DNA of 64,000 nt from Leucobacter chromiireducens (lineage in GTDB: Bacteria > Actinomycetota > Actinomycetes > Actinomycetales > Microbacteriaceae): NCBI RefSeq assembly GCF_003917135.1, contig NZ_RPDI01000014.1, positions 1 through 64,000 of the forward strand, written 5' to 3'. The notes below the pieces were generated by a model. The model was not told where the DNA came from. It saw only the letters and a program-made list of their open reading frames with translations, and searched no databases. A program made the position numbers and the translations under genes. This document shows positions 20,143 through 28,759 of the stretch, piece after piece (within the stretch, counting starts at the first letter, position 1; each line of letters opens with the position of its first letter).

Positions 20143-20959
20143 GTTCGGCGTCGATGAGAACGGATCGCGAGTCGCTTTCCATCCCGCGAAGCTCCACACC
20201 GTGCTTGCGGGCAGGACGCGCAGCGGTAAGAGCGTAACTGCCTATCGCATTCTCGCGGAGTGCGCTGAGGTACCGTGGGTTCGCCTTGTCGGCTGCGATC
20301 CAACCGGGATCTTGCTCGGACCGGCAGCCGCCGGGAAGCCCGATGACTTCGCGCTCGGCACCTCACCGCAAGCTCTTGAGCATGCGGTGGCGGTTCTGCG
20401 GAACATCGAGAGCCTGATGGATGAACGCATTGCGAAGCTGATGGAGCTGGGGATCGATCAGATTCCGGCTCACGTCTATACCGATCCCAGAGTTGGTGCT
20501 GTGGTCGTCGTTCTCGAGGAGTATGCGGGTCTGTTGGCGGCGGCGGATAAGAAGGCGGGTGAGGAAGTTCGTCGGATCGTCGGGCGTCTGCTGCGTGAGG
20601 GAAGCAAGGCCGCGGTGCACGTCATGACCATCTTGCAGCGCCCCGAGGCTGCGGTTCTGCACGACCGTGCTCAGTATGCGAGGGCTATCGTCATGGCGGT
20701 CGAAAATGCGGACAGCGTGAAGATGCTGCTCCCGATGGCCGCACCGGAGGAAGTTGAACGTCTCGTCGCTTCGAAGCCGGGCCGCGGTTACCTGATGGAG
20801 GCCGGGGAACCCCTGAAGTACTTCCGCGCTGATTACGTGACCTACGAGACGTATGCCGCAATCGTGCGTGAAGCATCCGCGCGCAAGCAACCCGTTTTCC
20901 CAAGGCAAGGGTCCGACTCGTCGGACCCGCGGCAGCCCACTGAGGAGGTGAGCAACTAA
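20135..20959 (+). CDS. FtsK/TraB-family DNA translocase ATPase
   Basis: 274 residues from ATG 20135, which overlaps the previous gene by 8 bases. Walker A is LAGRTRSGKS (about 27-36) and Walker B VVVVLEEYAGLL (about 121-132), with Glu in place of the usual Asp. IVGRLLREGSKAAVHVMTILQRPEA and SKPGRGYLMEAGEPLKYFRADYV are typical of the FtsK/SpoIIIE motor, the family of TraB proteins that move double-stranded DNA between mycelia or cells. It lacks the membrane helices and the gamma winged-helix domain, so it is only the motor core. In AICEs TraB is normally one polypeptide. Confidence 0.87.
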   Translation: MIEFGVDENGSRVAFHPAKLHTVLAGRTRSGKSVTAYRILAECAEVPWVRLVGCDPTGILLGPAAAGKPDDFALGTSPQALEHAVAVLRNIESLMDERIAKLMELGIDQIPAHVYTDPRVGAVVVVLEEYAGLLAAADKKAGEEVRRIVGRLLREGSKAAVHVMTILQRPEAAVLHDRAQYARAIVMAVENADSVKMLLPMAAPEEVERLVASKPGRGYLMEAGEPLKYFRADYVTYETYAAIVREASARKQPVFPRQGSDSSDPRQPTEEVSN

Positions 20960-21171
20960 TGGCAACAGCGACGAAGCGTCCGGTGCCCGCGCCGGTTTTG
21001 CTGAACGAGACCGAGGCCGCAAAGTATCTGACCGTCAGCGTCGGCTCTCTTCGGGCTTGGCGAGGTCAGGGCAGCGGCCCGCGATTCCTCAAGGTCGGCG
21101 TGCAGGTGCGATATCGCCCATCCGATCTGGACGACTACCTCGACGGTTCGGTAGTCGAACCCACTGAATGA
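20959..21171 (+). CDS. xis: Excisionase-type DNA-binding protein
   Basis: 70 residues with one winged-helix domain: LLNETEAAKYLTVSVGSLRAWRGQG then RFLKVGVQVRYRPSDLDDYL, the Xis/HTH_17 pattern. Small proteins of this type next to a tyrosine integrase act as recombination directionality factors. The start codon overlaps the ATPase stop (TAATG). A terminator-like hairpin separates it from the integrase gene 50 bases downstream, so excisionase and transfer genes are in one transcript and the integrase may be partly separate. Confidence 0.85.
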   Translation: MATATKRPVPAPVLLNETEAAKYLTVSVGSLRAWRGQGSGPRFLKVGVQVRYRPSDLDDYLDGSVVEPTE

Positions 21172-21182
21172 ACGAGTGGAGT

Positions 21183-21204
21183 GCCCCGCCCCTTGTGGCG
21201 GGGC
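21183..21204 (+). terminator. Terminator-like hairpin between xis and int
   Basis: An 8-bp GC stem (21183-21190 with 21197-21204) and a six-base loop, followed by GCTTCTGTT. It closes the transfer operon and would lower integrase expression from the upstream promoter. Confidence 0.6.
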
Positions 21205-21221
21205 GCTTCTGTTAGGAAGAC

Positions 21222-22316
21222 ATGATCGATAAGAGAGCGAACGGAACTTATCGGGTCCGCCTCTACTATCGCCGCCGCTATGTCGGCAGCAAAACGTTTA
21301 CCCGCAGACGAGACGCGGAAGCTTGGGAGCGTGACTCAAAGGCCGCTCTCGCCGCTGGCCAATGGGTTGATCCGTCGACCAGCGAAGCGGTGACCGTTGC
21401 GGAATGGGCCGAACTTTGGCTCGCGACCCTCGAAGGCGGAAAGCCATCTTCTGTGGCTGATCGTCGCGCGAAGTTCAGGCTCTATGTCGAGCCAGCATTC
21501 GGACGCCGCCCAATCGGAATGTTGAAGCACTCCGAGGTTGCGGCTTGGGCCCGTGACATTGCGATCCGGTTGTCGCCTTCGACGGCTCGGCGTGCACTTG
21601 CCGTGCTCCGGCGCACTATCGAACTTGCGATCCGTGACGGCGCGGCGAACACGAACCCGACCCTGGGCGTTCGTCTTCCCGCGCAGCAGGCCGGTGAGCC
21701 TCGACCTCTTACGCACACGGAGGTTCTACGGCTCGCGGAGCAGATGCCGACGCGAAAGGACCGGCTGCTCGTGCTGGTCGCTTGCTACGGCGGTCCTCGG
21801 TGGGGCGAGCTGACGGCGCTTCGGGTCTCGGACCTCACTGCGACGGGTGCACTTCGGTTGGTGCGCGCGTGGTCCGAGACGGGCGGTGTGATGCATCTCG
21901 GCGATCTGAAAACGCACCAGGCACGGACGGTTCCGTTGCCCGCCTCCGTCGTCGCCGACCTACTAGACTGGGCAGCAGATCTACCGCGAGACGCTTTCCT
22001 CTTTCACGCTTCACAGCCGCACATTCCCCTGAGGAACAACAACTATCGGATCCGCGTTCTGAATCCCGCGCTCGAACGGGCCGGACTGAACGGGATCACC
22101 CCGCACAACTTCCGAGATACGTGTGCTTCCCTAGCGATCCAGGCTGGAGCCACGGTCCCCGCAGTTGCCGCGCTACTCGGTCACCGCGATCCCAGCGTCA
22201 CTCTCAAGCACTACGCGAGCATGTTCCCAACCGACCTCGATGCCGTAGCGAACCGATTGGATAAGGCACTCACCGCCGCGCAGCATTACGAGGCGGAGGG
22301 AGCCGATTCGAGCTAG
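21222..22316 (+). CDS. int: Tyrosine site-specific integrase
   Basis: 364 residues. Domains in order: Arg-rich N-terminal AP2-like arm-binding region (RVRLYYRRRYVGSKTFTRRRDAEAW, about 8-32), core-binding SAM-like domain (about 65-140), catalytic domain (about 160-350). Catalytic residues are visible: Arg193 in GGPRWGELTAL, His295 and Arg298 in HNFRDT, His321 in LLGHRD and Tyr331 in LKHYASM. AGGAAG precedes ATG 21222. The gene ends 71 bases from attR, the usual place for a tRNA-targeting integrase. All active-site residues are intact. Confidence 0.95.
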   Translation: MIDKRANGTYRVRLYYRRRYVGSKTFTRRRDAEAWERDSKAALAAGQWVDPSTSEAVTVAEWAELWLATLEGGKPSSVADRRAKFRLYVEPAFGRRPIGMLKHSEVAAWARDIAIRLSPSTARRALAVLRRTIELAIRDGAANTNPTLGVRLPAQQAGEPRPLTHTEVLRLAEQMPTRKDRLLVLVACYGGPRWGELTALRVSDLTATGALRLVRAWSETGGVMHLGDLKTHQARTVPLPASVVADLLDWAADLPRDAFLFHASQPHIPLRNNNYRIRVLNPALERAGLNGITPHNFRDTCASLAIQAGATVPAVAALLGHRDPSVTLKHYASMFPTDLDAVANRLDKALTAAQHYEAEGADSS

Positions 22317-22387
22317 ACCACCGACCACACACCGACCAAGCCGAAGCCGACGACGCAGGACGACGCCTCAGAATCGAAGCGGCACAA

Positions 22388-22437
22388 GGAGTAGGGCGGA
22401 CGGGGCTTGAACCCGTGACCGGCGGATTATGAGTCCG
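22388..22437. repeat. attR: 50-bp direct repeat completing the tRNA gene
   Basis: Identical to attL at 14979-15028. Here the repeat runs on into the rest of the tRNA-Met gene, so the element restores a functional tRNA with its own copy of the 3' end. Confidence 0.95.
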
Positions 22438-22465
22438 ATGCTCTAACCAACTGAGCTACCGCCCC
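22392..22465 (-). tRNA. tRNA-Met (anticodon CAT)
   Basis: 74 bases on the minus strand. Acceptor GGGGCGG pairs with CCGCCCT (one G-U pair), D arm TAGCTCAGTTGGTTAGAG, anticodon loop CTCATAA, T arm ACGGG/CCCGT around TTCAAGC, discriminator A at 22392; CCA is not encoded. Anticodon CAT with this loop could be elongator Met or the lysidine-modified Ile2; sequence alone does not settle it, and elongator Met is more likely from the overall similarity. The 3' 46 bases come from the integrated element. Confidence 0.93.
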
Positions 22466-22606
22466 GAACAACCCTCCCATCCTAGGGGATTCGGCCCGCC
22501 CGCCCGGAACTTGGGGTGAGTTTCGACCGGTATGCCGGGGGTGAAGCGGCCCAAACTCGAACAAAGTGAGAGTTTGGGGCGTGCGCGCCGGGGCTAGACT
22601 GGCGGC

Positions 22607-23431
22607 ATGCAGCTCGGGACCGACACGCACAGCCACTTCACCGACGATCGAGGCATCACGCTCGCGAGTGTCGCCAACCTCCGCGACCTCGGGGGACTGC
22701 CAGCCGAAGGCGGCTCCGTCGCGCGCGGCCGCGTCTACCGCTCCGCCTCGCTCGCGGAGCTCTCACCCGCCGACGGGGCCGAGCTGGCCGCGCGCGGCGT
22801 CGCCCTCGCCGTCGACTTCCGCACCGCGGCGGAGACCACGGCAGCGCCAGACCAGCTGCCCGCCGAGATCGCGCCGCTCGCGCTCGATGTGCTCGCCGAC
22901 AGCCCGAGCGCCGGCGCGGCGAACATCCCAGCGCTGCTCGCCGATCCCGCGCAGTTCCTCGCGCTCGTCTCCGGTGGCGGGATCGCCGAGGCGCTTCGCG
23001 ACTCCTACCGGGAGATCGTGTCGCTGCCCTCAGCGCGCAGCGCCTACCGCGACTTCTTCGTGCGCCTCGGAGACCCGTCCGCACCCGGCGCCGTGCTGTT
23101 CCACTGCACGACCGGCAAGGACCGCACCGGCTGGGCCGCCGCCGCCCTGCTGTCGCTGCTCGGCACGCCGGACGACGTCATCCGCGCCGACTACCTCCGC
23201 ACGAACACGGACCTCCTGCCCCGGCTCGCGCCGCTCTTCGACCGCGCCGAGCAGGCCGGGGTGGATCCCGAGCTGCTGCGGCCGCTGCTGGGCGTCCAGG
23301 AGGACTACCTCGACACCGCGTTCGCGCAGGTGAGCGCGGAGTATGGCGACATGGCCGGCTACTTCGAGAACGGCCTGCGGCTCAGCGCGGTCGAGCGCGA
23401 GGCCGTGCGCCAGCGCTTCCTCAGCGCGTAG
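22607..23431 (+). CDS. Tyrosine-protein phosphatase (PTP, bacterial DSP-like)
   Basis: 274 residues, a cytosolic phosphatase of the Y_phosphatase3 / MptpB type. The signature CX5R loop is HCTTGKDRTGW, with nucleophile Cys167 and Arg173. The N-terminal NLRDLGGLPAEGG and VYRSASLAEL are conserved in this family. AVDFRTAAETTAAP carries the probable general-acid region. In mycobacteria the relatives dephosphorylate proteins or phosphoinositides; the local substrate is unknown. It overlaps the convergent regulator gene by 11 bases. Confidence 0.88.
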   Translation: MQLGTDTHSHFTDDRGITLASVANLRDLGGLPAEGGSVARGRVYRSASLAELSPADGAELAARGVALAVDFRTAAETTAAPDQLPAEIAPLALDVLADSPSAGAANIPALLADPAQFLALVSGGGIAEALRDSYREIVSLPSARSAYRDFFVRLGDPSAPGAVLFHCTTGKDRTGWAAAALLSLLGTPDDVIRADYLRTNTDLLPRLAPLFDRAEQAGVDPELLRPLLGVQEDYLDTAFAQVSAEYGDMAGYFENGLRLSAVEREAVRQRFLSA

Positions 23432-24260
23432 CCGCTGCCGCCGGGGGCTGGCCGCCGCCCGGCCGGAGCGTCAGCTCGACCGGCGCGGACTCGGGATCGC
23501 CGAGGCTCGCACCGGGATCGTAGCCAGCGCCGATGAGCGATGCGGCGCGCTCGGTCTGTGCGGCGAAGTCGAGCATGTCCGTGCGGAGCCCGAGATCGCG
23601 GTCGACGTGCAGCGCCATCGAGTGCGCGGCGCTGCGCACATCGCGCTCCGCGATCGCGTCGAGCACGGCACCGTGGTCGAGGTGCATTGTGTCGAGCGTC
23701 GTGCCGAGGATCACTCGCCCCTCCGTTGCCGCGCGCTGCAGCAGCGACATCACGCCGAGGTAGAGATCGAGCAGGAGCTTGCTGCCGCTCGCCTCGACCA
23801 CCAGCAGGTGAAAGGAGCCGGGGTTGGTGCTGTGGTCGCAGGAGTCCACTGCGGTGCCCGGGGGTGCCTCCTGTGCCCGCCGCACGGCCGCGCGGAGGCC
23901 GGCGAGCTGCGCTTCGGTGCGGTGCACCGCGGCGTGCTGCGCCGCCTCGATCTCGAGGGAGCGCCGATACACGAGCACCTCCTCGAGCGAGTGATCGGCG
24001 AGGAACTCCGTGAGGAGCGTGCTGACCGGGGTGCGCGCGCGCACGAAGGTGCCGACTCCCGGCACCGTCTCGAGCATGCCGAACGCCGCGAGGGAGCGCA
24101 CCGCCTCGCGGACCGTGGACTTTCCGACGCCGATGAGCTCCATGAGCTCGGGCTCTTTCGGGATCAGGGTGCCGACGTCCCACTCGCTGCTCGAGATCTT
24201 CTCGCGCAAAAACTCGAGCGTGTCGCGCGCCTTCTGCGAACCTCGTGTCGTGGTAGCCAT
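23421..24260 (-). CDS. GntR-family (FadR subfamily) transcriptional regulator
   Basis: 279 residues. Winged-helix HTH at about 30-75 (LIPKEPELMELIGVGKSTVREAVRSLAAFG and VPGVGTFV). The C-terminal FCD domain (about 95-230) is helical, with possible metal-ligand residues in FHLLV and MHLDHGAVLDAI. A Pro/Ala tail follows. Such regulators usually respond to carboxylic-acid effectors. The gene is divergent from hemH with a 196-base spacer containing palindromes. Its target is not known; it need not control heme synthesis. Confidence 0.88.
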   Translation of the reverse strand: MATTTRGSQKARDTLEFLREKISSSEWDVGTLIPKEPELMELIGVGKSTVREAVRSLAAFGMLETVPGVGTFVRARTPVSTLLTEFLADHSLEEVLVYRRSLEIEAAQHAAVHRTEAQLAGLRAAVRRAQEAPPGTAVDSCDHSTNPGSFHLLVVEASGSKLLLDLYLGVMSLLQRAATEGRVILGTTLDTMHLDHGAVLDAIAERDVRSAAHSMALHVDRDLGLRTDMLDFAAQTERAASLIGAGYDPGASLGDPESAPVELTLRPGGGQPPAAAATR

Positions 24261-24386
24261 CGCAGCAACTCCTGTGGAGAACTTGAATACGTTGCTTCAC
24301 TATAGCGAGCGGGGGGCGTGATCAGCTGGGCACGCGCCGCGAGTCAGCGACACGGCCGGCCATGATCCCGCACGAAACACCGAATT

Positions 24387-24426
24387 TCAGATCTGATCTG
24401 CCACATCCGATGTTATACATCAGATG
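24387..24426. promoter_or_regulatory. Cluster of short palindromes upstream of hemH
   Basis: TCAGATCTGA (24387-24396) is a perfect 10-base palindrome. Then CATCCGATG (24404-24412) and CATCAGATG (24418-24426) are two copies of the palindrome CATCnGATG with centres 14 bases apart, flanking TTATA. They lie 30-70 bases before the hemH start and in the region shared with the divergent regulator gene. They look like operator half-sites overlapping a promoter. Confidence 0.5.
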
Positions 24427-24456
24427 TACAGGATCCCTGGTGGTACGGTGCAGAAC

Positions 24457-25554
24457 ATGACGGAAAACGCCCTGCCCTACGACGCCCTCCTCGTGTGTTC
24501 CTTCGGCGGTCCCAATGAGACCGACGACGTGATTCCCTTCCTCCGCAACGTCACACGCGGGAAGGGGATCCCCGAGGCGCGCCTGGCCGAGGTCGGCGAG
24601 CACTACCACCACTTCGGTGGCCGCAGCCCGATCAACGAGCAGAACCTCGAACTCGTCGCCGCGCTGCAGGCCGAGCTTGCGCGCCGCGGGATCCAGCTGC
24701 CCGTGGTGTGGGGCAACCGCAACTGGCACCCGTACACCGTCGACACACTGCGCGGTGCGCACGCCTTCGGCGCGCGCCGCGTGCTGACGCTCGTCACGAG
24801 CGCGTACGCCTCCTACTCGGGGAGCCGCCAGTACCGCGAGCACCTCGCCGCGGCATCGACCGAGCTCGGCGCTCAGGCACCCGAGATCGACATCCTCCGC
24901 CCGTTCTTCAACGACCCGGGCTTCGTGCGCGCGAACCTCGACGCGATCCGCGAGGCCGGGGCGACGCTGCCCGGCGGCATCGCCGGCGCGCACATCGTGT
25001 ACGTCACCCACTCGATCCCCGACACCATGCAGGACGCCTCGGCCGTGACCGGCCCGGGGTACCGCGAGCAGCACGAGGACGTGCGCGCCGTGATCGACGC
25101 CGAACTCTCCGCAGCTGCGGGGGAGCCGGTGGCCTCCTCGCTCGCGTACTGCTCGCGGTCGGGGGACCCGCGCACCCCGTGGCTCGAGCCCGACGTCAAC
25201 GATCACATCGAGGAGCTGGCGAAGGCCGGCGTCACGAAGATCGTGATCGCGCCCATCGGCTTCATCTCCGACCACATGGAGGTCGCGTTCGACCTCGACG
25301 TCGAGGCCCTCGAGACGGCGGCGGAGCACGGCATCGCCGCCGCACGCGCCGGCACGGTCAGCGTGCGTGAGCCGTTCATCCGCGGCCTCGTCGACATGAT
25401 CCTGGAGCGCGCGGCACGCGAGCGCGGAGAGGACGTGCCGGCGCCCACCGCCGGCACGCTCGGCGCGTTCCCCGACGTCGCCCCGGCAGGCAGCTGCCGC
25501 ATGCGGCACGGCGAGGTGACCGGCATCCCCGTGCTCGCCGGCGCGCACGACTAG
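24457..25554 (+). CDS. hemH: Coproporphyrin ferrochelatase
   Basis: 365 residues, the enzyme that inserts iron into coproporphyrin III in actinobacteria (CpfC; traditionally HemH). Family segments are [51 protein letters not shown] and the signature around [18 protein letters not shown] with the glutamate of the active site. The start was set at ATG 24457 (MTENALPYD); the ATG at 24424 is in frame but adds a non-conserved segment. hemQ follows 37 bases downstream, which supports the coproporphyrin-dependent branch. Confidence 0.95.
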   Translation: MTENALPYDALLVCSFGGPNETDDVIPFLRNVTRGKGIPEARLAEVGEHYHHFGGRSPINEQNLELVAALQAELARRGIQLPVVWGNRNWHPYTVDTLRGAHAFGARRVLTLVTSAYASYSGSRQYREHLAAASTELGAQAPEIDILRPFFNDPGFVRANLDAIREAGATLPGGIAGAHIVYVTHSIPDTMQDASAVTGPGYREQHEDVRAVIDAELSAAAGEPVASSLAYCSRSGDPRTPWLEPDVNDHIEELAKAGVTKIVIAPIGFISDHMEVAFDLDVEALETAAEHGIAAARAGTVSVREPFIRGLVDMILERAARERGEDVPAPTAGTLGAFPDVAPAGSCRMRHGEVTGIPVLAGAHD

Positions 25555-25591
25555 TGAATTTTCCCGACACCCGACCCATCGAAGGAGCATC

Positions 25592-26314
25592 ATGAGCAGC
25601 AGCACGCCCGTCGTTGACCACAGCGCGCAGGCCGAGCGCATCAACGCGGAGACCAACTACACGATGTACGCGGTGTTCCGCGAGACGCGGGTGCAGCAGG
25701 GCGTCGGCGTGAGCCCCGCCTGGCGCGGGATCGCCGCCGGGCTGATCGCCGAGCTCGACGCGATCGAGGGGCTCTCGACGCGCGGCTGGTACGACGTCGC
25801 CGGCTTCCGGGCCGACGCCGACCTGCTGATCTGGTGGCACGCACCAACGACCGCCGCGCTGCAGCGGGCGTACCGCACGGTGCTCGAGTGGACCGCCGGT
25901 CGCCTGGAGCCGGTGTGGTCGAACATCGGCGTGCACCGCGCGGCCGAGTTCAACCGCGGACACGTTCCCGCGTTCCTCGCGGGCGACGCGCCGGGCGACT
26001 TCGTGTGCGTCTACCCGTTCGTGCGAAGCAACGACTGGTACCTCCTGCCCGACGATGAGCGTCGTGAGATGCTCCGCGAGCACGGCGCCGCAGCGCGCGA
26101 CTACGGCGACGTGCTCGCGAACACGGTGGCCTCGTTCGCGCTCGGCGACTACGAGTGGCTGCTCGCGTTCGAGTCGGGCGACCTGCTGCGCATCGTCGAT
26201 CTCATGCGCGAGCTGCGCGCGACGGAGGCGCGCCGGCACGTCAAGGAGGAGATCCCGTTCTTCACGGGACCGCGCGTCGAGCCGCTCGAGTTCCTCGCAC
26301 GCATCCTCGCGTAG
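25592..26314 (+). CDS. hemQ: Coproheme decarboxylase HemQ (chlorite dismutase family)
   Basis: 240 residues, the normal length for ChdC/HemQ, which decarboxylates coproheme to heme b with peroxide as oxidant. The protein has the two ferredoxin-like halves of the Dyp/Cld superfamily: [11 protein letters not shown] with [20 protein letters not shown], then [22 protein letters not shown] and [28 protein letters not shown] precedes the ATG. It is downstream of hemH and probably in the same operon. Confidence 0.95.
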   Translation: MSSSTPVVDHSAQAERINAETNYTMYAVFRETRVQQGVGVSPAWRGIAAGLIAELDAIEGLSTRGWYDVAGFRADADLLIWWHAPTTAALQRAYRTVLEWTAGRLEPVWSNIGVHRAAEFNRGHVPAFLAGDAPGDFVCVYPFVRSNDWYLLPDDERREMLREHGAAARDYGDVLANTVASFALGDYEWLLAFESGDLLRIVDLMRELRATEARRHVKEEIPFFTGPRVEPLEFLARILA

Positions 26315-26485
26315 CGCGGGCACTCAGGCCGTGGATTCACTGCCCGATCGGGCAGTTTGCGGACGGTAAGCCGAGCCTTTCCTTGCTTGCGCTTCGAAAT
26401 AATCGGCGTACCGTTGGTGTTGTTGGACGTACATGACCACGGATTCACACGATCCTGGTTCATCCGAAACGAAGGGGATCACTTC

Positions 26486-26974
26486 ATGGCAACGACTCAG
26501 ATCACAGTTCCCGCAGCCCAGGGCGAGCTGCACCGTCCGAGCGGCGTCTCACAGTACCTCACGCCGGTCGTGCACGATCTCATCGCGCTGTCCGTCAACG
26601 GCAAGCAGGCGCACTGGCACGTGCGCGGCACCAACTTCATCGCGGTGCACGAGCTCCTCGACGAGGTCGTTGGCCGTGCACGCGATGCATACGACGAGGT
26701 CGCGGAGCGCATCGTCGCACTGGGCCTTCCCGTCGACGGCCGCATCGGCACCGTTGCGGCGCGCACGACCACGCCGGAGCTCGCGGATGGCTTCCGCCAG
26801 GCCGACGACGCGATCCGCGACATGGTCGCGCAGATCGACGCCACGCTCGTCACGGTATACGCCGCGGTCAAGGGGCTCGAGGAGATCGACCCGGTCAGCC
26901 AGGACATCGTGATCGCGATCGCGCAGCAGCTCGATAAGGATCGCTGGTTCCTCGCCTCGCACGTCGCGGCGTAG
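26486..26974 (+). CDS. dps: Dps-family DNA-binding ferritin
   Basis: 162 residues, a dodecameric mini-ferritin that oxidises iron with peroxide and can bind DNA. The ferroxidase ligands are in KQAHWHVRGTNFIAVHELLDEV with DAYDEVAERI. LDKDRWFLASHVAA closes the protein as usual. The start is ATG 26486; GAAGGGGATC lies upstream. The 171-base region before it is AT-richer and may hold a stress promoter. It ends before a strong bidirectional terminator shared with fabF. Confidence 0.95.
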   Translation: MATTQITVPAAQGELHRPSGVSQYLTPVVHDLIALSVNGKQAHWHVRGTNFIAVHELLDEVVGRARDAYDEVAERIVALGLPVDGRIGTVAARTTTPELADGFRQADDAIRDMVAQIDATLVTVYAAVKGLEEIDPVSQDIVIAIAQQLDKDRWFLASHVAA

Positions 26975-27030
26975 GCTCGCCAGCGGGCTGCACAGGCGAA
27001 GCGCACACCCGCTGCGCACGCCAGCCCGGA

Positions 27031-27083
27031 GCTCACGCAGAGAGGCCCCCTCCCGAACCGGGAGGGGGCCTCTCTGCGTGAGC
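27031..27083. terminator. Bidirectional terminator, 25-bp perfect stem
   Basis: An uninterrupted inverted repeat of 25 bp with a three-base loop between the convergent dps and fabF genes. The right end is 8 bases from the fabF stop. It has no clear T-tract, as is common for actinobacterial terminators. Confidence 0.85.
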
Positions 27084-27090
27084 GTGCGGG

Positions 27091-28332
27091 TTACGCGTCG
27101 TAGGAGCGGATCGCCACGACCGCGTTGTGACCGCCGAAGCCGAACGAGTTGGAGATCGCGAGCTGCGGGGTCGCCGCGAGCTCCTGCGGCGCACCGGACA
27201 CCTGGAGCGGGATCTCGGGATCCTGCTCGCTCAGGTTGATCGTCGGGGGAGCCACCCGGTGCTTCACCGCGAGGATCGTGAACAGCGCCTCGAGCGCGCC
27301 GGTGCCGCCGAGGAGGTGACCGGTCGCCCCCTTCGTCGCGGAGACGGGGATCGAATCGATGCGATCGCCGAACACCTTGCGGAGCGCCGCGTACTCGGCG
27401 ACGTCGCCCACCGGGGTGGAGGTGGCGTGCGCGTTGATGTGCGTCACCTCGTCCGGCGTTGCGCCGGCCTGCTCGAGCGCGAGCTCGACGGCCCGGCTCG
27501 CGCCGCGTCCCTCGGGGTCGTTCGCGGTGATGTGGTACGAGTCAGCGGTCACGCCGCCGCCCGCGATCTCCGCGTAGATCTTCGCGCCGCGCGCCAGCGC
27601 GTGCTCCTCGCTCTCGAGGACGAGCGCTGCGGCGCCCTCACCCATCACGAAGCCGTCGCGGTCGATGCTGTACGGGCGCGACGCGGTCTCGGGCGAATCG
27701 TTGCGCTTGGAGAGCGCCTGCATCGAGGAGAACGCGGCGAGCGTGATCGGGTGGATGGCCGACTCGGAGCCGCCGGCGATCACGACGTCGGCGTAGCCCG
27801 CCTGGATGTGCTCGTAGGCGGCGGCGATGGACTCGGTGCTCGACGCGCAGGCCGAGGCGACGGTGCGTGCGTATGCGCGCGCCTCGAAGTGCATCGAGAC
27901 CGCGGCGGCCGGGGCGTTCGGCATGAGCATGGGGACCGTCAGCGGCATGACGCGGCGCGGCCCCTTCTCGCGGAGGGTGTCCCAGGCGTCGAGCAGCGAC
28001 CACAGGCCGCCGATGCCGGTGGCCCAGTCGACGCCGAGGCGCTCGGAATCAAGTTCGGGGGAGCCGGCGTCGGCAAACGCCTCCATCGCCGCGATGAGGG
28101 CGAACTGGCTCGAGGGGTCGAGGCGCTTCGCGACGGGACGCGCGAGCACTTCCTCTGGGCGTACTTTCGCCTCGGCGGCGAACTGCACGGGAAGTTCGTA
28201 CTGCGCCACCCAGTCGTGGGTAAGGGTCTTCGCGCCAGAGGCGCCGGCGATGAGTGCGTCCCAGCTCTCCGCGGCGGTTCCGCCGATCGGGGAGGTGGCG
28301 CCAATGCCGGTAACGACAATCTTCTTCGTCAT
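27091..28332 (-). CDS. fabF: Beta-ketoacyl-ACP synthase II
   Basis: 413 residues. KAS II elongates acyl-ACP with malonyl-ACP in type II fatty acid synthesis. Active-site Cys162 lies in VASACASSTESIA; the two histidines are in INAHATSTPVGD and KGATGHLLGGTG. FGFGGHNAVVA at the C-terminus is standard. Last gene of fabD-fabH-acpP-fabF, 96 bases after acpP, and followed by the strong terminator. Confidence 0.97.
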   Translation of the reverse strand: MTKKIVVTGIGATSPIGGTAAESWDALIAGASGAKTLTHDWVAQYELPVQFAAEAKVRPEEVLARPVAKRLDPSSQFALIAAMEAFADAGSPELDSERLGVDWATGIGGLWSLLDAWDTLREKGPRRVMPLTVPMLMPNAPAAAVSMHFEARAYARTVASACASSTESIAAAYEHIQAGYADVVIAGGSESAIHPITLAAFSSMQALSKRNDSPETASRPYSIDRDGFVMGEGAAALVLESEEHALARGAKIYAEIAGGGVTADSYHITANDPEGRGASRAVELALEQAGATPDEVTHINAHATSTPVGDVAEYAALRKVFGDRIDSIPVSATKGATGHLLGGTGALEALFTILAVKHRVAPPTINLSEQDPEIPLQVSGAPQELAATPQLAISNSFGFGGHNAVVAIRSYDA

Positions 28333-28428
28333 GTGTTGCTGCTCCGGGTGAGGTGAATTCCTGGGCTGGGCGTGTGGGTCCGGGCGGGGAGACGGGCGGT
28401 GGCCCGTCTCCCGGCAACCGGGGGAGTC

Positions 28429-28677
28429 TTAGGCCTGAGCCTTGACGATGAAGTCGACAGCGTCGCCGACGGTCTTGAGGTTCTTGACTTCCTCGTCGGG
28501 GATCTTCACGTCGAACTTCTCCTCCGCGTTGACGACGATCGTCATCATGGAGATCGAGTCGATGTCGAGATCGTCGGTGAACGACTTGTCGAGTGCGACG
28601 ACGTCGGCCGCGATCCCGGTCTCGTCGTTGATGAGCTCGGCAAGTCCGGCGAGGACCTCTTCGTTGCTGAATGCCAT
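28429..28677 (-). CDS. acpP: Acyl carrier protein
   Basis: 82 residues, acidic four-helix ACP that carries growing acyl chains. The phosphopantetheine attachment serine is Ser41 in DLDIDSISMM. The start is ATG 28677 (MAFSNEEVLA), preceded by AGGAGAAAC; the longer open frame upstream is Arg-rich and not ACP-like. It lies between fabH and fabF as in Streptomyces. Confidence 0.97.
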   Translation of the reverse strand: MAFSNEEVLAGLAELINDETGIAADVVALDKSFTDDLDIDSISMMTIVVNAEEKFDVKIPDEEVKNLKTVGDAVDFIVKAQA

Positions 28678-28759
28678 GGTGTTTCTCCTTAGATTGGTGC
28701 TGGCTGATGAAGTGTATCGAGGCGTGACCGGCGCGGACGGATGCCGCGCGCGAGAACGC

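Larger units (their letters stand above)
14979..22437. mobile_element. Integrated AICE-like element in a tRNA-Met gene
   Basis: A 7.46-kb segment bounded by identical 50-bp direct repeats that include the 3' end of the tRNA-Met gene. In order it holds a rolling-circle Rep, an HTH regulator on the opposite strand, five small genes (97, 54, 138, 128 and 131 residues), a membrane protein and an FtsK/TraB-type ATPase, an excisionase and a tyrosine integrase next to attR. There is no relaxase or type IV secretion gene. That combination (integrase, Xis, Rep, TraB) defines actinomycete integrative and conjugative elements such as pSAM2 and SLP1. The base composition looks lower in GC than the flanks. 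Mobility today is inferred from intact genes and att sites. Confidence 0.92.

Noticed and set aside
14979-22437. Filamentous prophage (inovirus)
   Set aside because: HUH Rep, small membrane proteins and a P-loop protein fit superficially, but the ATPase has FtsK/TraB rather than Zot features and no coat-protein-like gene is clear.
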